Source: Opitutales bacterium (GTDB lineage: Bacteria; Verrucomicrobiota; Verrucomicrobiia; Opitutales; UBA953). From it: a stretch of 64,000 bases of DNA. Shown in pieces: positions 24,202 to 33,010 of this stretch. The stretch lies in contig JAILGB010000007.1 of assembly GCA_024697185.1 (NCBI GenBank), positions 1 through 64,000 on the forward strand, in the 5' to 3' direction. The position numbers and the translations under genes are program-made. The notes under the pieces are model-generated. The model searched no databases. It saw only the letters and a program-made list of their open reading frames with translations, and was not told the origin of the DNA. The stretch's first letter is position 1, and each line of letters begins with the position of its first letter.

Positions 24202-25061
24202 TGAAGGATATTTTGTCATTGATATTGGACGATTTGCGCGCGCTCAAGCGTGACGGGGTCGAATCCGTCTCGGTCGATGACAGAACGCTGTCGGCGCTCA
24301 AAACGACATTGGAAACACTCTCTCACGGCGTAGAGACGGCGAGCGTTCCCGAACAAAAAGAGTCCGCGGGAACGCCGGTTTTGCGGGAACGCCCGACAAG
24401 TCAATCCAAAGAGCTTGAAAGGCGCGTACCTGTTTTGCCGCCGGTCAAAAACATGGAAGAATTGCAGGCGGCGGTAAAGGCGGACGCTCTTTTTTGCAAA
24501 CATGCGCAAGCCGGCAAAGCTTGGGTTTTGGGTCGTGGGAACGTTCCCGCCAAAATTTTCTTTTGCGGCGATATGCCGAGCGTGGCGGATGAACGGAACA
24601 AAGAGGTTTTTTCGGACGAGTCCGGAAAACTTTTGGACAAGATTGTCGCGGCGATGGGGCTTGCCGCCGAGGATGTCTATTATAGCAATTTACATAAATG
24701 GCGGACAGAAATGTCCCAGTTTTTGCGGCGGCCGGGACTTGAGCAGACGACGGGCATTTATTGCGAGCCGTTTTTAAAGGCGGAACTTTCGATTGTCCAG
24801 CCTCGTCTGATCGTGTCGCTGGGATTGTCACCCGCCCGGTTTTTTTCGGGAAACCGAGAGGCGAAGCTGAGCGATTTTAGGGGAAAAATGTTTGAATATT
24901 GCGGCGTGAAAGTGCTGGCGGCGTTTCATCCGTCGTATCTGATTCGCGACACCAACAAGCAGACGCGCCGCGTTTTTTGGGAGGATATGCTGTGCGCGAT
25001 GAAATATCTGGGTATGGAAATCAGCGAAAAGCAGCAGGCGTATTTTTTGCCAAAAAATTAA
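24201..25061 (+). CDS. Uracil-DNA glycosylase family 4-like protein with incomplete Fe-S ligands
   Basis: A 286-residue protein. Residues 116-250 show the UDG fold: KIFFCGDMPS in place of the usual GEAPG loop, GLSPARFF, and FHPSYLIR with His243. Family 4 enzymes hold a 4Fe-4S cluster on four cysteines; here only Cys99 and Cys188 (YCEPFL) occupy such positions and two are missing. The N-terminal 95 residues include a linker (about 48-68) encoded by three genome-motif copies (24,345-24,395). It would remove uracil from DNA if active. Coupled to hisI by a one-base overlap. Confidence 0.8.
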   Translation: MKDILSLILDDLRALKRDGVESVSVDDRTLSALKTTLETLSHGVETASVPEQKESAGTPVLRERPTSQSKELERRVPVLPPVKNMEELQAAVKADALFCKHAQAGKAWVLGRGNVPAKIFFCGDMPSVADERNKEVFSDESGKLLDKIVAAMGLAAEDVYYSNLHKWRTEMSQFLRRPGLEQTTGIYCEPFLKAELSIVQPRLIVSLGLSPARFFSGNREAKLSDFRGKMFEYCGVKVLAAFHPSYLIRDTNKQTRRVFWEDMLCAMKYLGMEISEKQQAYFLPKN

Positions 25062-25099
25062 CTTTTTGATATTTTAAAATTATCGGTCAAATAAATCTT

Positions 25100-26140
25100 A
25101 TGGCAATCTCAATCACATTGGAACAACTTTGCAACGGGATCGATCCTATTCGGGTTTCGGGATCGACAACGGTTCCGTTGGGCAATATCGCTTCGTTGGA
25201 CAATGCCGTTCCCGGCGATCTGGCGTTTCTCGGCAATCGCAAATACGACTCGCAGGTAAAGGACTGCAACGCGTCGGCGATTCTCGTTCCCGTGGATTAT
25301 TCAGAGAGCGAGCCCAAGGAAAATCAGGCATATGTTTTTGTAGAAAATCCCTCTTATACGCTGGCGTTGATTTGTCATCAGATCGAGTTGTCGCTGTTCC
25401 CGCGTCCTGCGGCGGGCATTCATCCTTCCGCGGTGGTCGATCCGTCGGCTTCGGTCGATCCGTCGGCTTCGGTGGGGCCGTTCTGTTATGTCGGAGCAAA
25501 ATCGAAAATCGCCAAGGACTGTGTTTTGGAGGCGGGCGTGACGATCGGCGCATCGGTGACGATCGGTGAAGGAACGCGTTTGGAAAGCGGTGTTCGCGTG
25601 AACGCCTATTCCGTGGTCGGCAAACACTGCCATTTCTTGCCCAACGCCGTCATCGGGGCCGACGGTTTCGGCTATGCGCCGGTAAATGGCGGGATCGAAA
25701 AAATCCCCCAGATCGGGAACGTCGTTATTGGAGATGATGTGGATGTCGGCGCCTGTTCGTGTATCGATCGCGCCCGCTTCGCCTCGACGCGTGTCGGTCG
25801 CGGGACCAAAATCGACAATCTCGTGCAAGTCGGGCACAACTGCACGATAGGGGAGTTTTGTTTCCTGTGCGGCCAGGTCGGTTTGGCGGGTTCGACGGAA
25901 ATCGGCAATTATGTAACGCTCGCCGGGCAGGCGGGAACGGCGGGGCATATCAAAATCCACGACAAGGCGACAATCGGTCCGCAATGCGGCGTTAGCGGGA
26001 GCATAGAGGCCGGGCAAACGGTCTTGGGGTCTCCAGCGTTGCCGGCGGCTTTGACGATGCGCGTGATGGCGTGCCAAAAAAAATTGCCGGACCTTTTCAA
26101 GCGTGTCGGTGCGCTTGAAAAATTGTTGGCGGGCAAATAG
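25100..26140 (+). CDS. lpxD: UDP-3-O-acylglucosamine N-acyltransferase
   Basis: A 346-residue enzyme adding the N-linked acyl chain to UDP-3-O-acyl-glucosamine, the third step of lipid A synthesis, on the inner face of the cytoplasmic membrane. An N-terminal uridine-binding domain (about 1-105) is followed by a left-handed beta-helix of hexapeptide repeats and a C-terminal helix. The catalytic His246 lies in VQVGHNCTIGEF. It implies an LPS-bearing outer membrane. Two adjacent hexapeptide coils are encoded by an exact 18-bp duplication. It stands alone, ended by a motif-pair terminator; lpxA, lpxC and fabZ are not beside it. Confidence 0.96.
   Translation: MAISITLEQLCNGIDPIRVSGSTTVPLGNIASLDNAVPGDLAFLGNRKYDSQVKDCNASAILVPVDYSESEPKENQAYVFVENPSYTLALICHQIELSLFPRPAAGIHPSAVVDPSASVDPSASVGPFCYVGAKSKIAKDCVLEAGVTIGASVTIGEGTRLESGVRVNAYSVVGKHCHFLPNAVIGADGFGYAPVNGGIEKIPQIGNVVIGDDVDVGACSCIDRARFASTRVGRGTKIDNLVQVGHNCTIGEFCFLCGQVGLAGSTEIGNYVTLAGQAGTAGHIKIHDKATIGPQCGVSGSIEAGQTVLGSPALPAALTMRVMACQKKLPDLFKRVGALEKLLAGK
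25436..25471 (+). repeat. Exact 18-bp tandem duplication inside lpxD
   Basis: The 18-mer at 25,436-25,453 is repeated without change at 25,454-25,471, each encoding one V-D-P-S-A-S hexapeptide coil of the beta-helix. Copy-number change would stay in frame. Confidence 0.9.
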
Positions 26141-26160
26141 AAGAATCTTGCGCAAAAATG

Positions 26161-26193
26161 GCGTTCCCGTGAGTTTTTGCGGGAACGCTTTTT
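26161..26193 (+). terminator. Terminator after lpxD, motif pair
   Basis: Arms GCGTTCCCG (26,161-26,169) and CGGGAACGC (26,180-26,188) with a 10-base loop, then TTTTT (26,189-26,193). Confidence 0.9.
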
Positions 26194-26194
26194 A

Positions 26195-26223
26195 TTGCAA
26201 AAACGCGTGTTTGGGCATAAACT
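26195..26223 (+). promoter_or_regulatory. Promoter of nuoJKL
   Basis: TTGCAA (26,195-26,200), 17 bp, TAAACT (26,218-26,223), immediately after the lpxD terminator and 12 nt before the nuoJ ATG at 26,236. Confidence 0.5.
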
Positions 26224-26235
26224 AACTTATTAATT

Positions 26236-26766
26236 ATGGCAGAAGATTATTTGTTCTATTTGTTCGGCGCGGTGACGTTGACGAGCGCGTTGCTGATGGT
26301 CGTCAATCGTCGTCCCGTAAATTCGGTGATTGCGATGCTTTTGACGATTTTGGGAGTGACGGCGACATTCTTTTTGTTGGACGCCCCGTTTTTGGCGACT
26401 TTGTTGCTGATGGTTTATGCGGGTGCGATTGTCGTTTTGTTCCTTTTTGTCGTGATGTTGATTGATTCGGCGGTAAATCCGTTTAAGTTGGGTTGGGTAA
26501 AAACGACCTTGTCGGCATTTGCCGTTCTGGCGATTTTGGGCGGCGGACTTGTTTGGCTTTTTGCAGATTCGGGCTCGATCCCGCCTGTCGGTGACGGGCT
26601 GGAGAGCGGGTCGGCGCTTTCGTATTCGGCGGAACCGCAAACATTCGGACTTTTGCTTTTTACGCGTTATATCGTTTTGGTCGAAGTTGTCGCCATGTTG
26701 CTTTTGGGTGCGATGGCGGCGGTTTTGATGCTTCATCGCCAACGCGAGATCCCGGTTCAAAAATAA
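26236..26766 (+). CDS. nuoJ: NADH-quinone oxidoreductase subunit J
   Basis: A 176-residue membrane subunit of complex I with five predicted helices. NRRPVNSVIAMLLTILGV and LLMVYAGAIVVLFLFVVM match the conserved NuoJ helices, including the pi-bulge region. It is transcribed with nuoK and nuoL from a promoter just upstream; nuoA-I and nuoM-N are not in the window. Confidence 0.95.
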   Translation: MAEDYLFYLFGAVTLTSALLMVVNRRPVNSVIAMLLTILGVTATFFLLDAPFLATLLLMVYAGAIVVLFLFVVMLIDSAVNPFKLGWVKTTLSAFAVLAILGGGLVWLFADSGSIPPVGDGLESGSALSYSAEPQTFGLLLFTRYIVLVEVVAMLLLGAMAAVLMLHRQREIPVQK

Positions 26767-26787
26767 TCTGTTTCAAAATTTAAGACT

Positions 26788-27087
26788 ATGACTCTCTCGA
26801 CTTGTTTGATTTTAGCGGGCCTGCTTTTTGTGATCGGGCTTGTGGGCGCGATGTTCCGTCGCAATGTGGTGACGGTTTTTATGTCGCTTGAAATGATGTT
26901 GATTGCCTCGATGCTCGGTTTTGTCGCGTTTGCAAAATACACGGACACTGTGGACGGAGTGCTCGTTTGCTTTTTTATCTTCGCCTTGGCGGCGGCGGAG
27001 GTCGCAGTGGGGCTTTCGGTGATTGTCGCGTATTATCGCCTGCGCCAGTCCGCGTCGCTCGACGATTTGAATTCGCTTAAAAATTAA
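26788..27087 (+). CDS. nuoK: NADH-quinone oxidoreductase subunit K
   Basis: A 99-residue, three-helix proton-channel subunit. The conserved glutamates lie in FMSLEMMLIA and AAAEVAVGLSVIVAYYR. It is 21 nt after nuoJ and 18 nt before nuoL. Confidence 0.96.
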   Translation: MTLSTCLILAGLLFVIGLVGAMFRRNVVTVFMSLEMMLIASMLGFVAFAKYTDTVDGVLVCFFIFALAAAEVAVGLSVIVAYYRLRQSASLDDLNSLKN

Positions 27088-27105
27088 ATCTTTAAATATT
27101 GTTTT

Positions 27106-29037
27106 ATGAATCTCGATTTTATTTTTGATCCGGGCTTTTTGATGCCGGCAATTTTGCTGTTGCCTTTGGCGGCGGCTGTTTTTTCCGCGTTTTTCTTGCG
27201 CCGTTCGAAGCATGGTGCGGCGATTGTCTCTGTGACGGCTTGCGGTTTGGTGCTGGCGATGTCGTTGCTCCTGCTCCTGTCGGTTGCCCCTGCGGAGAAC
27301 GGCATTTTGGCGGAAGCGTCGTTGCCGGGATTTGTCGTGGGATCGTTTAAGGAATTGTCGAGTTTCGGTTTGATGTTGGACGCCAACGGCGCGACGATGT
27401 TGTTTGTGGTGACTTTTGTGGCGTTTTGGATTCATGTTTTTTCGGTCGGATATATGGATGACGATCCCGCGCGCGGTCGTTTCTTTGCGGGATTGAGCAT
27501 CTTCATGTTTTCGATTCTTGGCATTATTTTGGCAAAAAATCTTTTTATGACATTCATCTTTTGGGAGTTGGTCGGTTTCAGTTCCTACATGTTGATTGCG
27601 CATTATTTTGAGACTCCGTATTCTGCGATGGCGTCCAAAAAAGCGTTTATTGCCAATCGTGTCGGCGATTTTGGATTTTTGATGGGTATTCTTCTCTGCT
27701 ATCACCTTTATGGGACGACGGATTTTGCGGCATTGCAGGCGGCGGGAACGCGAGATACGGCTGTCGGGCTTTTGTTGATGTGCGGTTTTTTGGGCAAGTC
27801 GGCACAGTTCCCCCTGCATGTTTGGTTGACGGATGCGATGGCGGGTCCGACGCCGGTTTCCGCTTTGATTCACGCGGCGACGATGGTTGCGGCTGGCGTG
27901 TTTTTCATGGTTCGCATTTCTTTTATGCTCACGGGCCCCGTGTTCACGACGATGTTGTGGCTTTGCGCCGGAATGGCGGCTTTGGCGGGCATTGCGGCTT
28001 TGGGGCAGACGGATATTAAAAAATCCCTTGCGTATTCGACCTTGTCGCATCTTGGCTTTATGGGGGCTGCGATCGGTTTGCAGTTGCCGGAAATCGCCTT
28101 GTTGCATATGGCGATGCACGCATTTTTCAAGGCGACTCTGTTCCTTTGCGCGGGCTCGATTATTCACGCATGCCATCACGAGCAGGACATGACCAAGATG
28201 GGCGGACTGCTCAAGAAGATGCCGTTGACGGCGGCAGCGTTTGTAATTGCGGGTTTTTCGATTGCGGCGTTCCCGTGGTTTGCGGGTTGGTATTCCAAGG
28301 ATATGATTATCAGTGGCGCCCTGGTGCAGGGTAATTGGGGCGCGTTTGCGGCTTTGGTCGTGGCGGCTGTCGGCACGGCGCTTTATATCGGGCGCATGTT
28401 CGCGATGGTGTTTTTGGGCAAGGCTCACGGACACGGTGCGGAGCATGCGAAAGAGTCTTCCGCCTGGATGACGTTGCCGCTTGTCGTTTTGGGCGTTGTT
28501 TATTCCTTGGCTGCCGGTTGGGCTGTTTATGGATGGGACTGGGCTGCCGGCAAGATGTCTGCGCTGTTCCCGAAAGTCGCGACGGTTTCATTTGCCGGAG
28601 CGTATGAAAAACTTGAACATGCGGTCGGGGCTTCGGGTTTCCATTGGCCGATGTTTGCTCTCAGCGTCGGCATTGTCGTGGTCGGTTTCGCTTTGGCGAT
28701 TGTGTTTTATCGCACGGCGACGGGCGAGGACAAGTTGCGAGAAAAAGCTCCGGTGCTCTATGCGGCGGTCGAATATCGCTATTGCGACGCCCTCTATGAT
28801 TGGTATATTCAGAAAGTGCAGCAACGGATTGCGATCGCGCTTAATTTTATCAATGATACATTCGTGACTTTGATTGGCGTTCGCGTCATTTTTGCCGGCA
28901 TTCCCGCGATTTTGGGAGGAGCGATTCGCCGTTTCGTATATACGGGTGACAATTCGCAGGTCGTTGTTCGGATTGCGTTGGGTTCGGTGATTCTTGCCGC
29001 GTTGGCGATTTCGGGTGCTTTGACCTGCTTGCTTTAG
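27106..29037 (+). CDS. nuoL: NADH-quinone oxidoreductase subunit L
   Basis: A 643-residue antiporter-like proton-pumping subunit of complex I. FWELVGFSSYMLIAHYFE carries the key Glu, then KSAQFPLHVWLTDAMAGPTP, HAATMVAAGVFFMVR and KKSLAYSTLSHLGFMG. A long C-terminal part includes the lateral helix. It is the last gene of the short nuoJKL unit; an inverted motif pair follows 16 nt later. nuoM and nuoN must be elsewhere. Confidence 0.97.
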   Translation: MNLDFIFDPGFLMPAILLLPLAAAVFSAFFLRRSKHGAAIVSVTACGLVLAMSLLLLLSVAPAENGILAEASLPGFVVGSFKELSSFGLMLDANGATMLFVVTFVAFWIHVFSVGYMDDDPARGRFFAGLSIFMFSILGIILAKNLFMTFIFWELVGFSSYMLIAHYFETPYSAMASKKAFIANRVGDFGFLMGILLCYHLYGTTDFAALQAAGTRDTAVGLLLMCGFLGKSAQFPLHVWLTDAMAGPTPVSALIHAATMVAAGVFFMVRISFMLTGPVFTTMLWLCAGMAALAGIAALGQTDIKKSLAYSTLSHLGFMGAAIGLQLPEIALLHMAMHAFFKATLFLCAGSIIHACHHEQDMTKMGGLLKKMPLTAAAFVIAGFSIAAFPWFAGWYSKDMIISGALVQGNWGAFAALVVAAVGTALYIGRMFAMVFLGKAHGHGAEHAKESSAWMTLPLVVLGVVYSLAAGWAVYGWDWAAGKMSALFPKVATVSFAGAYEKLEHAVGASGFHWPMFALSVGIVVVGFALAIVFYRTATGEDKLREKAPVLYAAVEYRYCDALYDWYIQKVQQRIAIALNFINDTFVTLIGVRVIFAGIPAILGGAIRRFVYTGDNSQVVVRIALGSVILAALAISGALTCLL

Positions 29038-29053
29038 ACAACTTGACAAAAAG

Positions 29054-29083
29054 CGTTCCCGCGAGTCAAAGCTCGCGGGAACG
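29054..29083 (+). terminator. Motif-pair hairpin between nuoL and ilvB
   Basis: Perfect 12-bp arms CGTTCCCGCGAG (29,054-29,065) and CTCGCGGGAACG (29,072-29,083) with a 6-base loop. The T-run is not directly adjacent, so termination may be partial and ilvB might receive read-through. Confidence 0.65.
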
Positions 29084-29119
29084 AGGAATGAATAAAATTT
29101 TTAGAATTTGATTACGACT

Positions 29120-30934
29120 ATGAAAACTGCAAAAAATGACGTTCCCGCGGGAGCGATGAAGGGCGCCGAAGTGGTGGTGCGTTGTCTTGAAAATTTGGGT
29201 GTGGATACGGTTTTTGCGTATCCTGGAGGATCCGCAATTGAGCTTAATCAAGCCTTGTCGCATTCCAAAATGCGCGTTGTTTTGCCACGTCACGAGCAAG
29301 GTGGCGGTTTTATGGCGAGCGGTTATGCGCGTTCGACGGGCAAGGTGGGTGTCGCGTTCGCGACATCGGGGCCGGGAGCGACTAATCTGGTGACGGCGAT
29401 TGCCGATGCGTATATGGATTCGATCCCGACGCTGTTTATCACCGGTCAGGTTTTTTCACAGTTTATCGGCAAGCAGGCTTTTCAGGAAACCGATTTTTAC
29501 GGGATGACCCTTCCGGTCGTCAAACACAGTTTTTTGGTGATGAAGGCGGAAGATTTGCCGATGGTGATGTATCGCGCTTACAAGATTGCGACATCCGGCC
29601 GTCCGGGTCCTGTGGTGATCGATATTCCCAAGGATATCCAGCAGGCGGTTTTTGTGCCCAAGTTCCCGACGGAGGATTTGACGCCGCGGATTCCGGGCAA
29701 GCTTCATGCGATGGACGAGGAGTTGCAAAGTCTTTTGCGCTTGATTTCCGCCTCCAAAAAACCGGTGCTTTATATCGGCGGCGGAGTGATTTCGTCGGAT
29801 TCGACACAATTGTTGCGTGAGTTTGCGGCATTGACGGGCGTTCCCGTGGTTTCGACATTGATGGGCTTGGGCGCGTTCCCGGCGACCAGTGAGCAGTCGC
29901 TTTATTGGTTCGGCATGCACGGAACGGTCGCCGGCAATTGGGCGGCGTATTATTCCGATCTGTTGATTGTCATGGGCGCGCGTTTTGACGATCGCGTTAC
30001 GGGAACGGTCTCGAAATTCGCCCCGGAAGCGACGATTGTCCATATCGATATCGATCGTTCCGAGCACAATAAAAACAAGAAAGTGGATATGCCGATCGAA
30101 GGCGAGTTGCACGACGCGCTTACACGTTTGGTCGCGATGATTAAGGCCGGCGGTTTCAAAAAACCGGATCTGACGGAATGGTTTGAGACGATTAACGGCT
30201 GGAAAAAGGAATACAAGTTCCCGTTCTCGTATGATCATTCGGGATGTCCGCATATTTTGCCGCAAGAAGCGATTGAGACGCTTTATCAGGAGACAAAGGG
30301 CGATGCGATTGTTTGCACGGGTGTCGGACAGCACCAAATGTGGGCGCCGCAATTTTTCATGTTCAACGAGCCGCGCACCTTTATCAGTTCCTTGGGCGCG
30401 GGAACAATGGGATTTGGCGTTCCTGCCGCCTGTGGTGCTGCAGCCGCGTTCCCGAATAAAACGGTCATCAATATTGACGGCGACGGATCTGTTTTGATGA
30501 ATATTCAGGAACTCGCGACAATGACGATTGAAAAATTCGCGGTCAAAACGATGATTATCAATAATCAGCATTTGGGAATGGTCGCGCAGTGGGAAGACTG
30601 TTTTTACGGTTCCAATCGCGGGCAAACCTTGCTTGGCGATGTCAAAAATGTCGGATCGCCCGAAAATGAAAAGGGCTTGTTCCCGGATTTTGTTCAGATC
30701 GCAAAAGGTTTCGGCGTTCCCGGACGCCGTGTTATCAAACGCGAAGAATTGCGCGATGCGATCAGGGAAATGCTTGACACTCCGGGGCCGTTTGTGCTCG
30801 ATGTCGTTGTGCCCTACGGTCCGCACGTGATGCCGTTTATTCCTCAAAAATGCTCGGCGCTCGATGTGATGATCACACAGACGGTCGATCCGTGCAAGCA
30901 GTGCCGCCGTTGTCCGTGGATGCTCAAAAAATAA
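29120..30934 (+). CDS. ilvB: Acetolactate synthase, large (catalytic) subunit
   Basis: A 604-residue ThDP enzyme joining two pyruvates, or pyruvate and 2-oxobutyrate, in branched-chain amino acid synthesis. The catalytic Glu lies in [16 protein letters not shown]; central FAD-domain motifs follow; the ThDP-binding [15 protein letters not shown] is near residue 450. A TTG could start at 29,108, but the ATG at 29,120 is more natural. A motif palindrome encodes VPAG at residues 8-11. The C-terminus ends in an unusual [13 protein letters not shown]. The small regulatory subunit ilvN is not adjacent; a histidine kinase starts 3 nt after the stop. Confidence 0.95.
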   Translation: MKTAKNDVPAGAMKGAEVVVRCLENLGVDTVFAYPGGSAIELNQALSHSKMRVVLPRHEQGGGFMASGYARSTGKVGVAFATSGPGATNLVTAIADAYMDSIPTLFITGQVFSQFIGKQAFQETDFYGMTLPVVKHSFLVMKAEDLPMVMYRAYKIATSGRPGPVVIDIPKDIQQAVFVPKFPTEDLTPRIPGKLHAMDEELQSLLRLISASKKPVLYIGGGVISSDSTQLLREFAALTGVPVVSTLMGLGAFPATSEQSLYWFGMHGTVAGNWAAYYSDLLIVMGARFDDRVTGTVSKFAPEATIVHIDIDRSEHNKNKKVDMPIEGELHDALTRLVAMIKAGGFKKPDLTEWFETINGWKKEYKFPFSYDHSGCPHILPQEAIETLYQETKGDAIVCTGVGQHQMWAPQFFMFNEPRTFISSLGAGTMGFGVPAACGAAAAFPNKTVINIDGDGSVLMNIQELATMTIEKFAVKTMIINNQHLGMVAQWEDCFYGSNRGQTLLGDVKNVGSPENEKGLFPDFVQIAKGFGVPGRRVIKREELRDAIREMLDTPGPFVLDVVVPYGPHVMPFIPQKCSALDVMITQTVDPCKQCRRCPWMLKK

Positions 30935-30937
30935 TTC

Positions 30938-32062
30938 ATGGCGGAAATCTCCGACAAGCATTCGTCAATTGCCTTTCATCGCCTGCAAAAGGAATATGCT
31001 TTGCTGGCATCGGCATTTGACAGTGTCGAGGAATCTTTGATTTTGGTCGATGAAGCGGGAACGATAAGATATGTCAATCGGGCAGGGCGTGAGTTGACAG
31101 GCTTGGCTGATTTGAATCTGCGCGAAGAAAATCTTTGGAAACGCTTGCCGGAACTCGGTCGTGCGCTCGCGGGAACGACAAAAAGCGACAACGCGATGCT
31201 TGACGTCGAACTGTTTTATCCCGAGCATCGTTGGGTTCGTGCGCAGATTTCTTCACTGGCAAAAGAGGAAACGGCGGGACACCGGCTTTTTTCGGTGCTG
31301 TTGAGAGATATCACCGCAGAACGCGATTCCGCGCGGGAACGCATTGAGAGCGAGCGAATAAATTCGATTGTCTCTCTGGCGGCTGGAGTTGCACATGAAA
31401 TCGGCAATCCTCTCAATTCGCTGCAAATTCATTTGGGGCTGATCAAAAAACGTTTGGATAAAGTCGCGGGAACGACAGAGAACGGGGTCGCATTTGAAAA
31501 AATAGAAAAATCGGTGGGTATTTGCGCGAGCGAAATCGAGCGTTTGGATGTGATTCTGAAAGATTTTTTGGGGGCGATCCGCAATCAAAAACCGACATTG
31601 GTGCAAACGGATGTTTCCGCCGTCGTCGTAAATGTTTTGCGCGTGATGCAGCCGCAAATCCAAGAACGGAGAGTGCATTGCAATATCGAGGTCGCGCCGT
31701 TGCTGCCGCGAATTATGGGCGACAATGCGCAGTTGAACCAGTTGTTTTTCAACATCGTCAAAAACGCTCTTGAGGCGATGACGGACGGCGGTGCGCTCAA
31801 TATCGTGTTGCGCTTTGACGACGAATTCGTTTTTGTGGACATCAAAGACAGCGGCTGCGGGATTTCCCACGAAGATTTGGCAAAAATTTATGAGCCGTTT
31901 TATACGACAAAGGCAAACGGACACGGTTTGGGGATGATGATTGTCGAGCGGATTATGAAGTCCCACAATGCGCAACTTTCAATCGAGTCCGAGTTGGGGG
32001 CGGGAACGAAATTTACGTTTTGCTTCCCGCGAATTGACCGTCGCGCGAAAACGCTTGTGTAG
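30938..32062 (+). CDS. Soluble PAS-domain sensor histidine kinase (NtrB-like)
   Basis: A 374-residue protein without membrane segments. A PAS domain spans about 18-130 (SLILVDEAGTIRYVNRAG). The HisKA phospho-acceptor His153 is in AAGVAHEIGNPLNSL. A HATPase domain follows, with N-box NIVKNALEAM, G1 DSGCGIS and G2 GHGLGMMI. It senses an internal signal, possibly through a PAS ligand, and phosphorylates an unseen partner. No response regulator is encoded nearby, so it is an orphan. It is packed 3 nt after ilvB and 4 nt before thiD, which suggests cotranscription with metabolic genes. Confidence 0.92.
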   Translation: MAEISDKHSSIAFHRLQKEYALLASAFDSVEESLILVDEAGTIRYVNRAGRELTGLADLNLREENLWKRLPELGRALAGTTKSDNAMLDVELFYPEHRWVRAQISSLAKEETAGHRLFSVLLRDITAERDSARERIESERINSIVSLAAGVAHEIGNPLNSLQIHLGLIKKRLDKVAGTTENGVAFEKIEKSVGICASEIERLDVILKDFLGAIRNQKPTLVQTDVSAVVVNVLRVMQPQIQERRVHCNIEVAPLLPRIMGDNAQLNQLFFNIVKNALEAMTDGGALNIVLRFDDEFVFVDIKDSGCGISHEDLAKIYEPFYTTKANGHGLGMMIVERIMKSHNAQLSIESELGAGTKFTFCFPRIDRRAKTLV

Positions 32063-32066
32063 ATTT

Positions 32067-32876
32067 ATGAAAAAAACATTGGCGACAGCATTGACGGTTG
32101 CGGGTAGCGATAGCGGCGCCGGTGCTGGCGTTCAGGCGGATTTGTTGACATTTGCAGCCCGTGGAGTTTGGGGAACAACGGTTTTGACTGCGTTGACAGC
32201 TCAAAATCCCGATCGTGTGAGCGGCATTTTGCCTGTTCCCGCAAACTTTTTAAAAGCGCAATTAGACGCCGTGGTGTCCGCGTTCCCGATTGCGGCGATG
32301 AAAACAGGAATGTTGGGAGATCTTGCGGCAATTGAGGCAATTGTCAGATTTCACAAGCGGCATCCGTCGATAAAATTGGTCGTCGATCCCGTGATGGTTG
32401 CGACAAGCGGAGCCAAGTTGTTTTCTGCGGGAACGGCAATGGATGCGCTTACAAAAAAACTGATTCCGCGGGCGACACTTGTCACACCCAATCTCGACGA
32501 GGCTGCGATTCTTTTAGGGCAGTCGGCGGGAACGGTTTCTGCGGGAACGGTGGAAACGGCGCTCGAGCTGTTTCATAAATTTGGCGTTCCCGTCCTGCTC
32601 AAAGGCGGGCATGGTTCGGGAACAAAGATTTCGGACATTTTGGTGGAGTTCAATGGCGACGTTTCGATTTTTACGCATCGCAGACTTAAGGATATAAATA
32701 CTCACGGGAGCGGTTGCACGCTCTCGGCGGCGATCACGGCGGAATTGTCCAAAGGGAAACCGTTGCGCGATTCTGTGCAGGAGGCAATCGAATATTTGCA
32801 AGCTGCAATGAAACATTCTGCAAAAACGCCGGCTGGAAATTTTATCGCGCATTTGCAAAAATGCGGTAAGGATTAA
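32067..32876 (+). CDS. thiD: Hydroxymethylpyrimidine/phosphomethylpyrimidine kinase
   Basis: A 269-residue ribokinase-fold enzyme phosphorylating HMP and HMP-P for thiamine synthesis. AGSDSGAGAGVQADL at the start, VVDPVMVATSG in the middle, and NTHGSGCTLSAAI carrying the anion hole and active Cys are all present. The frame is open upstream into the kinase gene; the ATG at 32,067 gives the normal N-terminus. Its product's end use, ThDP, is the cofactor of the ilvB enzyme two genes upstream, a sensible grouping. Confidence 0.95.
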   Translation: MKKTLATALTVAGSDSGAGAGVQADLLTFAARGVWGTTVLTALTAQNPDRVSGILPVPANFLKAQLDAVVSAFPIAAMKTGMLGDLAAIEAIVRFHKRHPSIKLVVDPVMVATSGAKLFSAGTAMDALTKKLIPRATLVTPNLDEAAILLGQSAGTVSAGTVETALELFHKFGVPVLLKGGHGSGTKISDILVEFNGDVSIFTHRRLKDINTHGSGCTLSAAITAELSKGKPLRDSVQEAIEYLQAAMKHSAKTPAGNFIAHLQKCGKD

Positions 32877-32883
32877 AATAGTC

Positions 32884-32912
32884 TTGAAGGTTTTTTCTGA
32901 AAATGTGATAAT
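32884..32912 (+). promoter_or_regulatory. Promoter of rpsA
   Basis: TTGAAG (32,884-32,889), 17 bp, GATAAT (32,907-32,912), giving a leader of about 92 nt before the rpsA start at 33,011. Confidence 0.55.
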
Positions 32913-32929
32913 GAAAGAACTCGACTGCG

Positions 32930-32951
32930 GCGAAGGCAGGGTGCCTGTCGC
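32930..32951 (+). promoter_or_regulatory. Hairpin in the rpsA leader
   Basis: GCGAAGGCA (32,930-32,938) pairs with TGCCTGTCGC (32,942-32,951), with one bulged base and a GGG loop. In other bacteria S1 represses its own mRNA through leader structure; whether this hairpin does so is inference. Confidence 0.4.
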
Positions 32952-33010
32952 TTGAAGCATCGGGAAAATTCAACCGTCGCTTACAGACGTAAAAAGTAAG
33001 AAAACAATAT

